Origin: Symbiodinium natans
Lineage: Eukaryota; Sar; Dinophyceae; Suessiales; Symbiodiniaceae
Reading direction: 5' to 3'
DNA length: 64,000 nt
Assembly (NCBI GenBank): GCA_905221605.1
Contig: CAJNDS010000569.1
Coordinates: forward strand, 871,232 to 935,231
Below the pieces are notes generated by a model. The model searched no databases. It was given only the letters and a program-made list of their open reading frames with translations, and was not told the DNA's origin. Below, one piece after another: positions 32,185 through 43,255 of the stretch. Position numbers and translations under genes: made by a program. How positions within the stretch are numbered: the first letter of the stretch is position 1; each line of letters starts with the position of its first letter.

Positions 32185-32435
32185 TGCGGGGCTTCAGGCC
32201 GGACTTGCATGGCCACGTCAAGGATCCCCCTCCCGCGCAAGCCACACGGGCCGCCAGGTATCCCGGCCGCAGCTACGGGAATGCTGTGCCGACAGTCCGT
32301 GCACAACTTGGGCAACCAACATTTCTTCTCTGCAAATCGCTGCAAGACTGGGACCATGGGACTGAACAAGAAACGTCAAGAGCCAAGAGATGTCTGAAAA
32401 TGACATCCCCCGAGTGGCCTGACCGCTACATCTGA
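32185..32435 (+). CDS. Candidate plus-strand exon
   Basis: After a CTTCAG|G acceptor the frame reads RPDLHGHVKDPPPAQATRAA, RYPGRSYGNAVPTVRAQLGQ, later TSRAKRCLKMTSPEWPDRYI and a stop. Composition is plausible but no family is recognised, and the opposite strand is also open over part of it. A similar undecided plus-strand stretch lies at 34300-34511, where two frames look coding. Confidence 0.22.
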
Positions 32436-34604
32436 GATGTCTGAGATTGTGTGACCTGGATTCCCTTACATTCTTTCCCTTCGTCTCTCTTTGCGTTTGC
32501 TTACTGTGAAGGTACAGGCACAGCCTCGAACCGCACTGGCACAGGGATTGTTCTCGTGCTCCAAGGCGTGAGCGGATGAAACACAAGTTCCTGCATGATC
32601 GGATGTGACACCACGGTATCTGGCATTGCTTCAGTCAACAGCCTGAACCAAAGGCTCCCTCCAGCGATCGCGAGCATCCAGCCTGGGAATGCAACATTCG
32701 AGAGAATCAGTTGTGATGAGTTGTGATGAGATGTGATGAGCTGTGATTAGCCGCCGTGTTGTTCAGTGGCTCAGAAGCGTCTTCCTTGCATCTTCTTTGC
32801 ATCTTCGTTGCTTTCTTTAGTCTTTTGCATCGCTCGAACTTCGAACTGCGGAGGGCCCGGCGCCGGCCGCAGCCAGTTCCCACTTAGCCGATACGGCGGG
32901 GCCAACTGAAGGTCCTGTGCAGATCTCGGACTTTGCTGCAACCTCAATCGTGACCTCACTCGTGCGCCCCAAGCAATCAGGCCAGACACACGGGCACGTT
33001 GCCATCATCCGGGATGAATCGGGCAGCCTCCTCGAACCGATTTGAACCGTCGAAACAGCCACTGACTCTAACCTCAAAATATGTCACACCTACGGTGCGC
33101 AACTACAATAACCTGCTAACAACAACTCCATATTAACGCAGTCCTCGGAGAGAGGCTCGCTCGGAGCCGGCAGATCCTAAGACCCCATGCACAGCGCAAA
33201 TTTGGTCTTACAACACCACGGGATTCTCCGACTTTTGAGGTGCCAACCCAAGGGCTTGCCGCTCGGGTCTGGGCAACGCGAGGAGATGGAGTACCACTCA
33301 CAAGGAAGCCTAAACAAAACCTAGGTTCCCCCCGCCCCCCCGGCCCCCGCCCCCCACTCACTGCTCCTGAATCCGCCAACCCCTTACGGGCCTCCCCGGC
33401 TCCACCTCCTCCGTTCCCCGATTCCATTTTGGACCAGCGTGCTGTCGGGGTTCAGCTTACTGATGTTTCAACCACAAAGCAGAGTCGAGGAGTGCAAAGA
33501 TGTGCCAAAAAAGGGCCAGCTTTTCTCAACCCTGCATCTTCTACGCGAGCGTACGTTGGGGCCCGAGCTGACCCGGAAAGAGCGCCGCCTGGTCGCCCAT
33601 CCGCCTCTCAGAGAGGCTCCGAGCAGCTTTTTCAGAATTTTCGGGATTGCAGCTATTCGGCTTCACCGAGTTTCAGCTTCGTACGACATCGTGCGACGTG
33701 GCCTTGGCCCTCTCCTTGGCCCTCTGCTCTGCCTCCGTGTCAAGCGGCCTCTGCAGCATCCGTGCAGTGAGCTGCACAGGATGTTCCAACGCAGGACGCT
33801 CAAAGCAACAGGCGCAAAGCACGGTGCAGGCTCGTGGCGCTGGCTCCACTCTCCAGCGTCCCAGCTCCCAGGGAGCGATCTCCACAGGCATCAACCTCCG
33901 AAGTCGCAGGTATACTGTCAAAACACTACGCGAAGCCATGTCAAGCATTGGGGACGGTGCCCAGAGCTCGAGGCCATTTGGAAGATCAGGCAGGCAACTG
34001 CAACCTCACTATGTGAAAACATCTGGAGTTTGTGTGCTGGGCATGCCAACGGCAGACGGCCAGCACCAAGTTCAGCAAACTAGTCGGCAACGTGAATTTT
34101 CGGCTTGGAGCGCTGTGCGCTTGACATCTAATCTTCTCCAATGTGCAACAAAGGTCACCCAAGCAGTGAACAACATTTGCAGTCAGAGTTTCCTCACAAG
34201 GTGGAAATCAATTGTGCCCTGCAAGATTAAAGACAACGAAGCCACGGGCGCAAGTCCCAGGATTCCTCCCATCGACTAGCCCGACAAGAACATCGCACAT
34301 CGCGGATGTGCCGCAAGCTGCATCCCTTTTCAGCGCATGTGCAGAAGCGCCCCAAATAGAGAGGAAACTCGAACCAGCGTTGCGACTCGTAGGCCGTCTG
34401 CCGATGCCGAAAGCTATGGATCTGGCGAGGCAGCAGCTGGCCAGCCTTCCAAGCTCCAGACCTCAGCGGAAAGGTGTTGAGAACCCAACCTGGCCTTCTT
34501 TGAGGAGATGAGAACTCTTGTACCCATGGTGACACAACGTGTGACAGCACTGACAGCACATCATGGAAGATAAGGCCTACAGCCTCTTTAAGACTTTGAG
34601 ATCC

Positions 34605-36508
34605 TTACATCTCCGGCGATAACGGCCCAGCATCCCAAGGGTGCGGAGCATTCTGTCCTTGTACGCCTTGGGCTTGCGTACTCTTGTGCAGGCGCCACGA
34701 ATGGTGTCCTACATCATCAAGACGCCTGAACTGCAAACCAGTCGCCTGCCCACATATGGGGCATGTAGGAGATTGGTTCCGGCGGATCCATTCTGCTGCA
34801 CAAGCACCTAGCAGCTTTGCACGCTGTGATGCCAACATCTTTGGTATTGCTCTCACTTGGGCGTCGGCGATGCACGTGCGCCATGCTTCCTGTACAACCT
34901 AGGGAGCGAGAGGAGGCAGAAACTGAGACATCACTCTGAGTGCATTGCTCTACCGTTCTTTGATGTTCTTTGCGTCCTGTTTGCTAGCCTCTGCATGACG
35001 CAGGAGAGAGGAGAGGTATATAGGCCCTTCTCGATTTCCTGAAGTATGCCCGACTTTGCACAAATGCGAGAAGAAATCGCAGAGCAGCTGAATCGCTAGC
35101 ACAGCTACGGCAAAGCAGCATAAGTTGCAGCAGAGAGGATCGACGGTAGAAATTCACCTAGCCTTCGCTTATCATGCTGACAAGGAGGGGTCGCACGGCG
35201 TCACTTACTGCCAGCCGACCATCATCGACATAGTGACATAGTGCATGTGACATACCATGTACTGCATAAATTTACTCGATTCTGCTTTTACTGGGATCCA
35301 CTGCCCCAGATTGAGCACAGACTGAGCCCCAAGACCACAAGGCTGAAGCAGCTCCCCATCCTGCACCAAATACACATATAGAGGCAAGGCAAGAATCCTG
35401 AAGCTGAAAGTGACACAAAAACACACTCGCCATGTAAAAAACAAAAAGTGACCTCAACCCCGCCACCGCAGATGCGGCACTCTGGCGGCTCCATCTGCTC
35501 TGCGTTGTCCGGCACACTTTGGGCTGCCACTGCCTCCTCTGCCTTCTCCTCTTGTCTCTCTTGTCCTTCCTCCTCCGGTGATCGCATCGCAGATGGAAGG
35601 TCTGGGTTGCGCGGCTGCCGCAGTACTCGGAGCTGAGATGCCATGTTCGAATATTCGGCGCGCACAGCCCGCGGCACTCCAGGAAGCATGAAGCCATCTG
35701 GCGTGGAAGCTGCCAGCTCGCGGCATCGTGCCTCGAGCTGTCCGGCCTCTTGCATCAGGCCAGCAAGCGCCGCCTCTGCTAGCTCGCGAGGCATGCAGAA
35801 GCCACTCGGTGGATTCGGAGCCTGCAAAGTCTGTGCCTCGTCCTGGGTTTGGCTTGTTTGGGTTGTGACGGTTGTGACGCCATCATTCAAGCAACGGAAG
35901 CACTGTTCCAGTAGGCCCAAAACAGCCACTCTCAAGGTCTCATGCCTCAAATAAGCATTGTAGTCTTCGGGATTGCTCATGATCATCACACCAGGCTCGT
36001 TCAGTGCCGGCCTCTCGTTCATGAGAGCCTGCAACTGAAGCAAGACCACCCTCATGTTGAAGGATGGATTCCAGCCTGGGCCCGGCCAAGTATGCAGGAT
36101 GGAGAGGCACACCTTCCCGGAGGTGTAGAACTGCGGGTTGAAACGGACGCTCCCGTTGCCCGTGGTCATCAACCGGGCCAAGGGTGGCTCGTGTGGGTAG
36201 TTGCCTTTCGCGTACAGCACGAAATGGAAGAGCCCGCCTTCGTAAGGCGTGCCTGCTGGGCCCTTCACCAAAGCGTGAAGCAATGTTGCATAATTCTCAT
36301 CTGGGCAGACTGTCACACCCGGGAGTGGGTCATCCTTGAAGCTGGTCATCTCTGCTGCCAGCCGACGCAGGCAAGCAGCGGAGGGCTGGTGTAGAACTTG
36401 TCGCGCAGCCACCGTCACAGGATCCCATTCCATGGCCCCTGTCTGTCCGGCTTGTGCAGCGAGCCCGTTCCCAGAGGACGAAGCGCTCGCGGTCTCGGAG
36501 GGCTCCAT
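34605..36508 (-). CDS. Ubiquitin-conjugating E2 enzyme fused to a RING-CH E3 domain
   Basis: The ATG at 36508 opens a 352-codon exon (36508-35453). Residues ~42-190 form a UBC fold of the UBE2Z/BIRC6 type: KGPAGTPYEGG, then FNPQFYTSGKVCLSIL with catalytic Cys134, then NEPGV. A Gln/Glu-rich helical region follows. The exon ends in ECRICGGGVE. Three small exons complete a RING-CH finger: 35360-35336 (DGELLQPC), 34898-34869 (CTGSMAHVH) and 34807-34605 (ACAAEWIRRNQSPTCPICGQ to the stop). All three acceptors are AG|G, and the total is 437 codons without a frame break. Spacing C-x2-C-x12-C-x1-C-x7-H-x2-C-x12-C-x2-C is exactly RING-CH. The third donor is tentative: GC at 34868 preserves H-x2-C, while a better GT site 10 bases on would give H-x6-C. 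The protein would combine E2 ubiquitin transfer with an E3 finger, probably soluble because no membrane segment is seen. Confidence 0.87.
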
Positions 36509-36544
36509 GGCTACAGAAGGGACCTGTCCCCACTAGTGTCAAAA

Positions 36545-39500
36545 CGAATTCGTGGTTCTTCTAGAGTCTAGAGCTCCCAAACGGGCCCGGGGCTGGATGT
36601 TCCAATGCCTTGGATGGCTAGGCAAGCCTACACAAGTCACGAATCTACTAATTTAATCCCTTCAAGACCGACCAAATCCGACAGACAACTCGACAGCTCT
36701 TTCTGCCGCAGCAGAAGCTGCACAGCTGCCACGTTTGTCCCGGTGACCCTATGACTGTTGACCCGTACGAAAAAAGGTTGTCTGGTGCAACATGTTTTCA
36801 CAAACTCCCAGATTCTCAGTTCGCAACGTGCACAACCCGTCCAATGCACTACGAGTCATTATGGGCGTAGCCTATCCATGGAAGGTTTGGAAAGCCAAAA
36901 CGGCTTCAACGCGCCAAGGTGGGCATCCTCAAGCACCTCGAACCGTCTGGAACTCGGGCCTCCGAGACAATACTTGTAAACTTTCTCCACTCGCATCATC
37001 ACTGTTACAACTACGATTAACACAACAAACTTGTTGTTGGCATTGGCAGCTTCTTGGGCGTCAGAGCCGCCGTGGTCGTGATGGTTGTTCATATTGTGTG
37101 CGAAACCAAAGGAAAAATCATGTGGTGGGAAACCGCACCAACATTCTGTTTACGTGATCTTTCATCATACCACAGCAAACCTTGTATGATGTTGTGAACA
37201 CTACGGTGCTGTTTGGATTGGCCTACAAGATGGCAAGGACATTTTGCATGTGGCATGCCCAGTGACTTCTTAGTGGGTAGGCGACACTTTGCGGGATTCT
37301 TAGGGGGATCGACATGCGTGACCGTCTGTGGAATTCTCTGCCATGCACTGAGCAGGATTCTCTGCAAGCTCCTTTGGGAACAGGAGACCTGCGCCAGGTG
37401 ATTCGGGTGAGGAATACAGAAGGTTAATTAAGAGCTCAAATCTAGCATCTCGGGATGGGAGGGGAATATGTACTATTAAAAAAAACCCTGTTTTCCCCTG
37501 GCTGCGCTGTTCTTGTCGCATTGTTGGCTGGTAGCTCGAATTGTAGCAGCAGAAGAAGAAGAAGCATCGTTAAAGGTGTGGAATCCCGCAGGCAATCCCG
37601 GCAGATAATCCCGAAATGAGCACAAGCACGACTGCATCCGTTCGAGTGCAAAACGGAGGAGAGAGGTAGGGACAAAGACTGGAAGTGCAAGCCGCTGCGT
37701 GAGAAAAGTGAAAGTGGGAGCGAAATCGAGCACGCATGAGACGCGTCCGAAGGCGAAGGAAGCAGACAGGGGCAGGCGTCGGTGAAGGCAGACTGGACAC
37801 ATGAACATGTGACCTACAATTGTGGGTCCGGGAAAGCAGGTAATTACACCCAATGATGCTGCGATTCGGGGCAAACATATGTGAACAATTTCAGCCACCT
37901 TCGCCTCACAAGCCAAACCTCTGAAGTCATCCAAACAGCCGACAGGGGAGCTGGCTGCCCCCCCTCGCTTTGGAAAGCAAACACATGCTGCCATTGCCAA
38001 CATGCGAGGTTCTGGACTCCTGGCGCCAATATATTGGCCATTTGTCCGGGATCGATGCGACCATTCCGCACATGGGTACGCAGATCCACGGCCTCATTCG
38101 CCAGAGTCATGATGCAAGTAGGATCCACTCGCCGGATTCTCTCCACCGCCAAGTCAGAGCGTGGCTCGCATTTACAACTGCCACTCTTGCAAACATGCGA
38201 ACGACATTTCCTTCCACTAGGCATTGGCAATCCATTCGGTGTCTAAATAGGCCTGCGTCCTTGTCTCACAATCGAATCATGAAGGCTTTCGATATGACAG
38301 TCCAAAAACCGTGGAACAACAGTCGCGCGACATTCACCAGTGGCAACGATATTCCATGGACATGATGAATGCTGGGCTCATTGAGAAGGTGAAACGAGTA
38401 ACCCAAAAAGACATCAACAAATGGCCCTTCATCAAAATGCAAGACCGCAACTTCGCAACAACATAGTCCAGGCTTGTTTGTGCCCCTGCTGGAGTGAATC
38501 TTTGGAGCGCTGTCACGAAGGCTGGAAGGCACAGAAAAACAAGCCTTGCATGCGGGAAAACCCAAATAAACCACTGTTAGCACCATGCTCTGCCTTCCTG
38601 CTTTCCCATCTGCGCACAGCTCACCCTAACAAAGCCATTGGGAGATGTGCCCTTGAAATAGGACCAATGGATTCTGGGACACCACAGCATCAAGCGCGGT
38701 TTTTGCTGCTTGGCAGCAGGGGCGCTCGCCGCTGTCTGGTCATTAACATACAGTGATTTAACATCCCTACACTGATGGCGCCATGGCCTGACATGGCCCA
38801 GCATGGTGCTGCATTTCTCATGACTCGGCCTCGCAAGGCTTGCAATAGGCTTGCCACTGCTGCCATCTGCTTCTCTATGGAAGAATGTAGCTAGGCTCTG
38901 ACTCATGGTTTGTGAAAAGCAATGCCTTCTTTCTTTCGTGCACCACAATCCCGTGAGCAGAACTACAGTATTATTAATCATGCGACACTAGCTGAACACA
39001 TATGGAGCAACTACACTATGCATCCACCGGCCCTGGACAATGTTGAGCACTCTTGTGAAGTCATGCGAAGTCATGATGAACCCCACCAGTAGGAGGCGTT
39101 TCCGGTTTTTGTTGGGCCCCGAGAAAGCAGTGGAAATTCCGGAGCCCAAACTGATTCATTCTAAAGAGTGCTTCCGGGCGCAAAAGAAAGTTTCCATCAG
39201 CCCCGGGTCCTAGGAATGAGTGATTCCAGTGGCCTGGGGGCAATACACGCGTGCTTCCGGCCGGAACCCCAGCCCCCACCTGAGAAGAGTGATTCCATCG
39301 ACACTGAAGCAAGAACAAAGTCACCCATCAGAGTAGCCTCGGAAAGAAAAGACACCAGACGGGCGGATCCCTAAACCCAATTTCCTAAAGTCCTAAAGAT
39401 TGGGGCCAGGAGGTCTCAACCGCACCGACATGCACTTTCACAGGCTTTCACTCAGATTCTGAAGAACGAATTCACACGTGCTTCACAGGTTCCAACAACA

Positions 39501-40060
39501 GCTTACAGGCCACGGCAAACCACTTCTTCTTCACACAACTTTCACAGACTTCGGGAAGCTGGGATACGCAATGCATTCAAACATGTCTCACAGAAATAGT
39601 TGTTTCTCTCCACCGCAGAGGTTACCAGGAATCAGGATTGTCAGTTTATGTTAGCTTCGGGGCCTCAGCCACCTTCTCTGCGATGTCAACGACGCCCGCT
39701 GAACACCACCAATAACCTGTGGGTCGCCACCATGTCTTCAAGGTATCACCACGGGATGTTCGGATGTCCATCTTTTGCAGTGTCCGCACCTATCCGGTTC
39801 AGGAGGGTATCGAGCATTCCCCGCCCAAGAAGCGAAGCGCTCCGCTCCACTGCAGCCTCAACGACTGCGAAGCATCGCCAACCGCCGCAAATCAACGTGC
39901 AGAGCGTGCAGAGAGTGTAGAGCACGCGGCTGAGCCCGGCACCTCCGTGATCCCCAGCTTCAGTCTGCTCCACACATGAAGCGCCTTTGAGAGCTTTGCA
40001 GGTGAGGCCATTGCACTTACACGTCCTGCAACAGCAACCGCAATGAAGTGCCTGCACCTT
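36545..40060. other. Region without a supported gene
   Basis: Apart from the weak candidate at 37904-38230, I see no exon that I can support. Minus-strand frames at 38266-38586 are open but conflict with each other. A near-duplicate phrase gagtgattcca occurs at 39217 and 39288. The stretch 39400-39720 shows no coding signal. Confidence 0.35.
37904..38230 (-). CDS. Candidate coding stretch, possibly a degenerate gene
   Basis: The frame reads GRKCRSHVCKSGSCKCEPRS, DLAVERIRRVDPTCIMTLAN, EAVDLRTHVRNGRIDPGQMA, NILAPGVQNLACWQ. Composition is protein-like, but no clear acceptor or donor bounds it. A neighbouring frame at 38334-38516 is also protein-like, as expected for a broken gene or pseudogene. 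Family not recognised. Confidence 0.25.
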
Positions 40061-40067
40061 TGCCTTC

Positions 40068-40193
40068 TCAGATGTCTCCGGAAGGAGGAGCAGCCTGAAG
40101 CTGACAAGTGGCACCAGCAGCCAGCAAAGTCAAAGCGCTGCCGAGAAGCCATCGGCCACCCGAAGGCTCTTCGAGCACTTCGCGGTACTCCTG
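40068..40193 (-). CDS. Candidate exon with a hydrophobic stretch
   Basis: After CACCAG|G, phase 0, the frame reads EYREVLEEPSGGRWLLGSAL, TLLAAGATCQLQAAPPSGDI and stops. LLGSALTLLAAGAT could be a membrane helix or a signal anchor. No other exon of this gene is placed. The adjoining 40347-41058 is open on both strands (231 codons minus, 96 codons plus starting MAQWQSRSKFEPG), and I could not decide between them. Confidence 0.25.
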   Translation of the reverse strand, partial: QEYREVLEEPSGGRWLLGSALTLLAAGATCQLQAAPPSGDI

Positions 40194-41715
40194 GTGCACC
40201 CAGACGTGTATTCTTGGAGACGAGTAGCTTCCAAAACCCACCCCGAGCTGCACGTCTAATCCCCATGCTGTTGAGTGTGTGTTTGGTGCGTTTTTGCTTG
40301 GAATACGTACCGCCCCTAGCCCAGGTGTTCGAGAGCGGACGGTGCATCAGGGCATGTGTGGCCGACCATAGGGGACGGACAGCAAGCCCCCGTCCCACAC
40401 TGAATCGACTGACCCTAAACACACAGAGCCGAGGCCCGCGGGTCGCATAGCGTTTACATTACATCGTCGTAGGAACCAGATGCCCAAAAGTTCGTTTTGC
40501 ACAGAAGCCTGAATCCGCGACCCCAGGCCCACAGGACTACAGTGAAAAAAGGCGGGGGCTGGGCAGTCGGTGGTTTGGTGCCCACGGATGTTGGGCGTTT
40601 GTTCTGTCGTGCGGCCGATTGCGACCGCAAAGCATGGGAGGTCTGGCATGGTCTGGCGAGCGCACACGCACACGCTTTGTAGCCTCGTAGGTTGCCCAGA
40701 ACAGGCCACCGGCAGCTGCCCCGAGCCTGGGTCTGGAGTGGACTCTGTCTGAAGTGCCAAAAGGCACAACATGGCACAGTGGCAGTCTCGATCCAAATTT
40801 GAGCCAGGGAGCACTATGCCACCAGCTTTAGAGACAATGGCCAGACCTCCAGGCCGTGTCGGATCTGACAGATTCAAGCCTTGCACCGTGAAAGAAGGGG
40901 GCGCGCATGTTGTGCCTGAGGGAAGCTGCCAGAGAAGACCTGCTGAAGCACCCAGCAGCATTGCCTCCCATGATGACGAAGAACATTCGACAGTCTCATT
41001 AAGACTCTGTGTGCAAATCAGGCACTGTTCTTGGCCAGGCACGGCTAATGACGGCTAATGTAAGCGCTTGCCAACTTCGGTCAAACTGTGTACTATGTAA
41101 TGACTATGCTGCTACCCTTCGCTTCTCTGACATGCTTGTTCAAACTTCAGAATTGGCGCAAATGCTGGCGTCCTGGAGCGAAACCCTTTACTGCCTTTAC
41201 CCCTGCACACTGACAAGACTGAGAACGACGTCCAACCAGGTGCCCCGACAAAAAGACCGTGTTCTCGGCGAAGTGCAAGAAGAACTGCCGTTACACGAGG
41301 CCTCAAAAGCAGCTGACGTCTTCATTGCGACATTGTGAACTCACAGCTCCGGGCAAGGGGCGGAGGCGCAAGTCCATCCAGAAAATGCAGGAACTCGCTC
41401 CCTGCAGAGCAACCAGAACAACAGTCTTCAACTGTCTTCAACAGTCTTCAACAGTGTTCCTTCCAGAGTCTGGAGCGCACTGCGCAAGCTGCGCAAGGCA
41501 CTTGGGGATGGGCGTGAGACCAGAAAACCAACAGAAGCCGTGATGCCACCGAGGAAGAGCGTGACACAGAGGCCTCGTCTTTGAGTGTTTGTGCTTCAGG
41601 CTTCCTCATCCGCCGGCACACACAATATGCTGCACAGGCTGTTTTAGGGCTTGCGGAGCACAGCGCGCTGCTGCTATTGTTGTTACCAAACGGCGACAAA
41701 GAGAGCAGAAAACTG

Positions 41716-42155
41716 CTAACTTCTCCTTTGGCTTGCTCTGGCTTGCTCGGGCTTGTTCGGCTCCGTTGTGCCCCACACAGCCTCTGAGAAAAAATGTAAG
41801 CATGCTCGAAGCTCTTGAACCCTCGATGGAACGGTGGTGTAAAAATCTTGAAGAGTTCTTCCAAATTCGTCGATAGCCTGTCGGCATATCCCTACATTGC
41901 TTGGGAAGCGGCTCATCATCCGCGTGGCTCCCAGTAGCCGGAGCAGAACCTGGTGCAGCGGATGGTGTCTTTTAATTGTTCAAGGTGCCATTGTGCCTCT
42001 CCAAAGATTGCAGGCAGGCTCTCTATTCAGTGCTGGATGTCTTCCATAGGTGCTTCGGCCTGACGATTTCGGAGAAGCATCATCAGGTAGAGCTGGCACT
42101 CCAGGGCCTCCAAACTCAGCGCAAGCAGCTTTAGCGTTCCATAAACATCCCCGCC
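41716..42155 (-). CDS. Candidate gene with a GC-AG intron, two last exons
   Basis: Exon 42155-42060 follows TTCTAG|G and reads GGDVYGTLKLLALSLEALEC, QLYLMMLLRNRQ. Exon 41877-41716 follows CGACAG|G and reads AIDEFGRTLQDFYTTVPSRV, QELRACLHFFSEAVWGTTEP and so on to a stop after QRRS. Both are phase 0 and join as LLRNRQ|AIDEFGR. The intron between them is 182 bases, begins GC, and has cagGC at both ends. The helical Leu-rich character suggests an alpha-helical domain. No family is recognised. A probable upstream exon lies at ~42300-42480 (GSGAAPAALLRNTALGSQNM). Confidence 0.45.
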
Positions 42156-42784
42156 CTAGAAGAAACACAATCAGGCACACAGAGCAATTGATGCGCAATG
42201 CCTGTGCTTGCAGCAAGCCAAGGAACCAGTGCTTGGAGCCTCTCGAATTCGACTCAAAAATCGAACTGGGACTTGGAATGGTCACAATGCTTTTTCTGCC
42301 AAAAAAAGCGCAACACGATGCCAAGACTGTCCATTGGACAAAGGGCTCTTTCCCGGAGCGAAACTTGCTGTTGGGCGGTGCTGGGCATGTTTTGAGACCC
42401 CAGCGCAGTGTTCCGAAGGAGGGCAGCGGGTGCAGCGCCAGACCCTCGTGGCCAAACAAGTCTGTGGCGCCTTTCAGTGTTTGCGAGAAGCGGAGTAATT
42501 AACGTCGCCATCAAAGCTGCCGCCTAACGCCACAACCACTGCCAGCATGGCCCGTTGCTCAAGTGAGGCCTGACAAGATCGACCGATTGCCATCGAGCAC
42601 ACCGCGTCGGATCGCATGAAGAGGGGAAGTAGAGTGACAGGTAAAGTATGTTAAAGTGACTCCTGTCTCCTACTTGGGCCAAGAGCAGGTCAGAGCGGAG
42701 ACAACAGCACGAGTCCTGCCTCACCGCGGGCGGCTGCTGAGCCCTCGGGGGCCTTGCGAGGGGATTCCAACGTGAAGATGCTGA

Positions 42785-42845
42785 GTGAGAGAGAGAGAGA
42801 GGGAGAGAGAAAGAGACGGAGAGAGAGAGAGAGACGGAGAGAGAT
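42785..42845 (+). repeat. GA-rich microsatellite
   Basis: About 60 bases of gagaga with scattered c and t. It explains the Ser/Leu and Arg/Glu frames read across it. Confidence 0.8.
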
Positions 42846-43255
42846 TTGGAAATTTCGCAGATCTCCGCGTGCTCACCTATCCTTACTGACACTCGGCGCC
42901 TGCATGCGTTGCCAGAGTCTTAGCCAAGTCCAGCCTCAGCTTCGAGGCTTACAATGGTTTTCAATCACCCGAAACCACACGCGAGACACGAACATACACG
43001 AAATGTGAATCAGAATGATGTGAGAACGGGGCCCCCGAGCAGCAGGAACAGCATCCCACCGTCTTCGGGGCCGGAGCCCGCGACGAGCTTCCTCCACAAA
43101 CGTGAGCGAAAGAAAAACAAACATGTGCGCACCGAACAAAGAAACACTGTGAGATGGACTGTAAGATAACGACGGTGTCGCCGGTCTCCCGGCCTCAGGG
43201 CTCCCTCGACAATGAGGCTACTGCCTGAAAAGGCGGCCAAGAGCCTCAGCAGAGC

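Noticed and set aside
40347-41058. 231-codon minus frame and 96-codon plus frame
   Set aside because: Both look coding by composition and they overlap. I could not choose, and neither has a recognised domain or a firm splice context.
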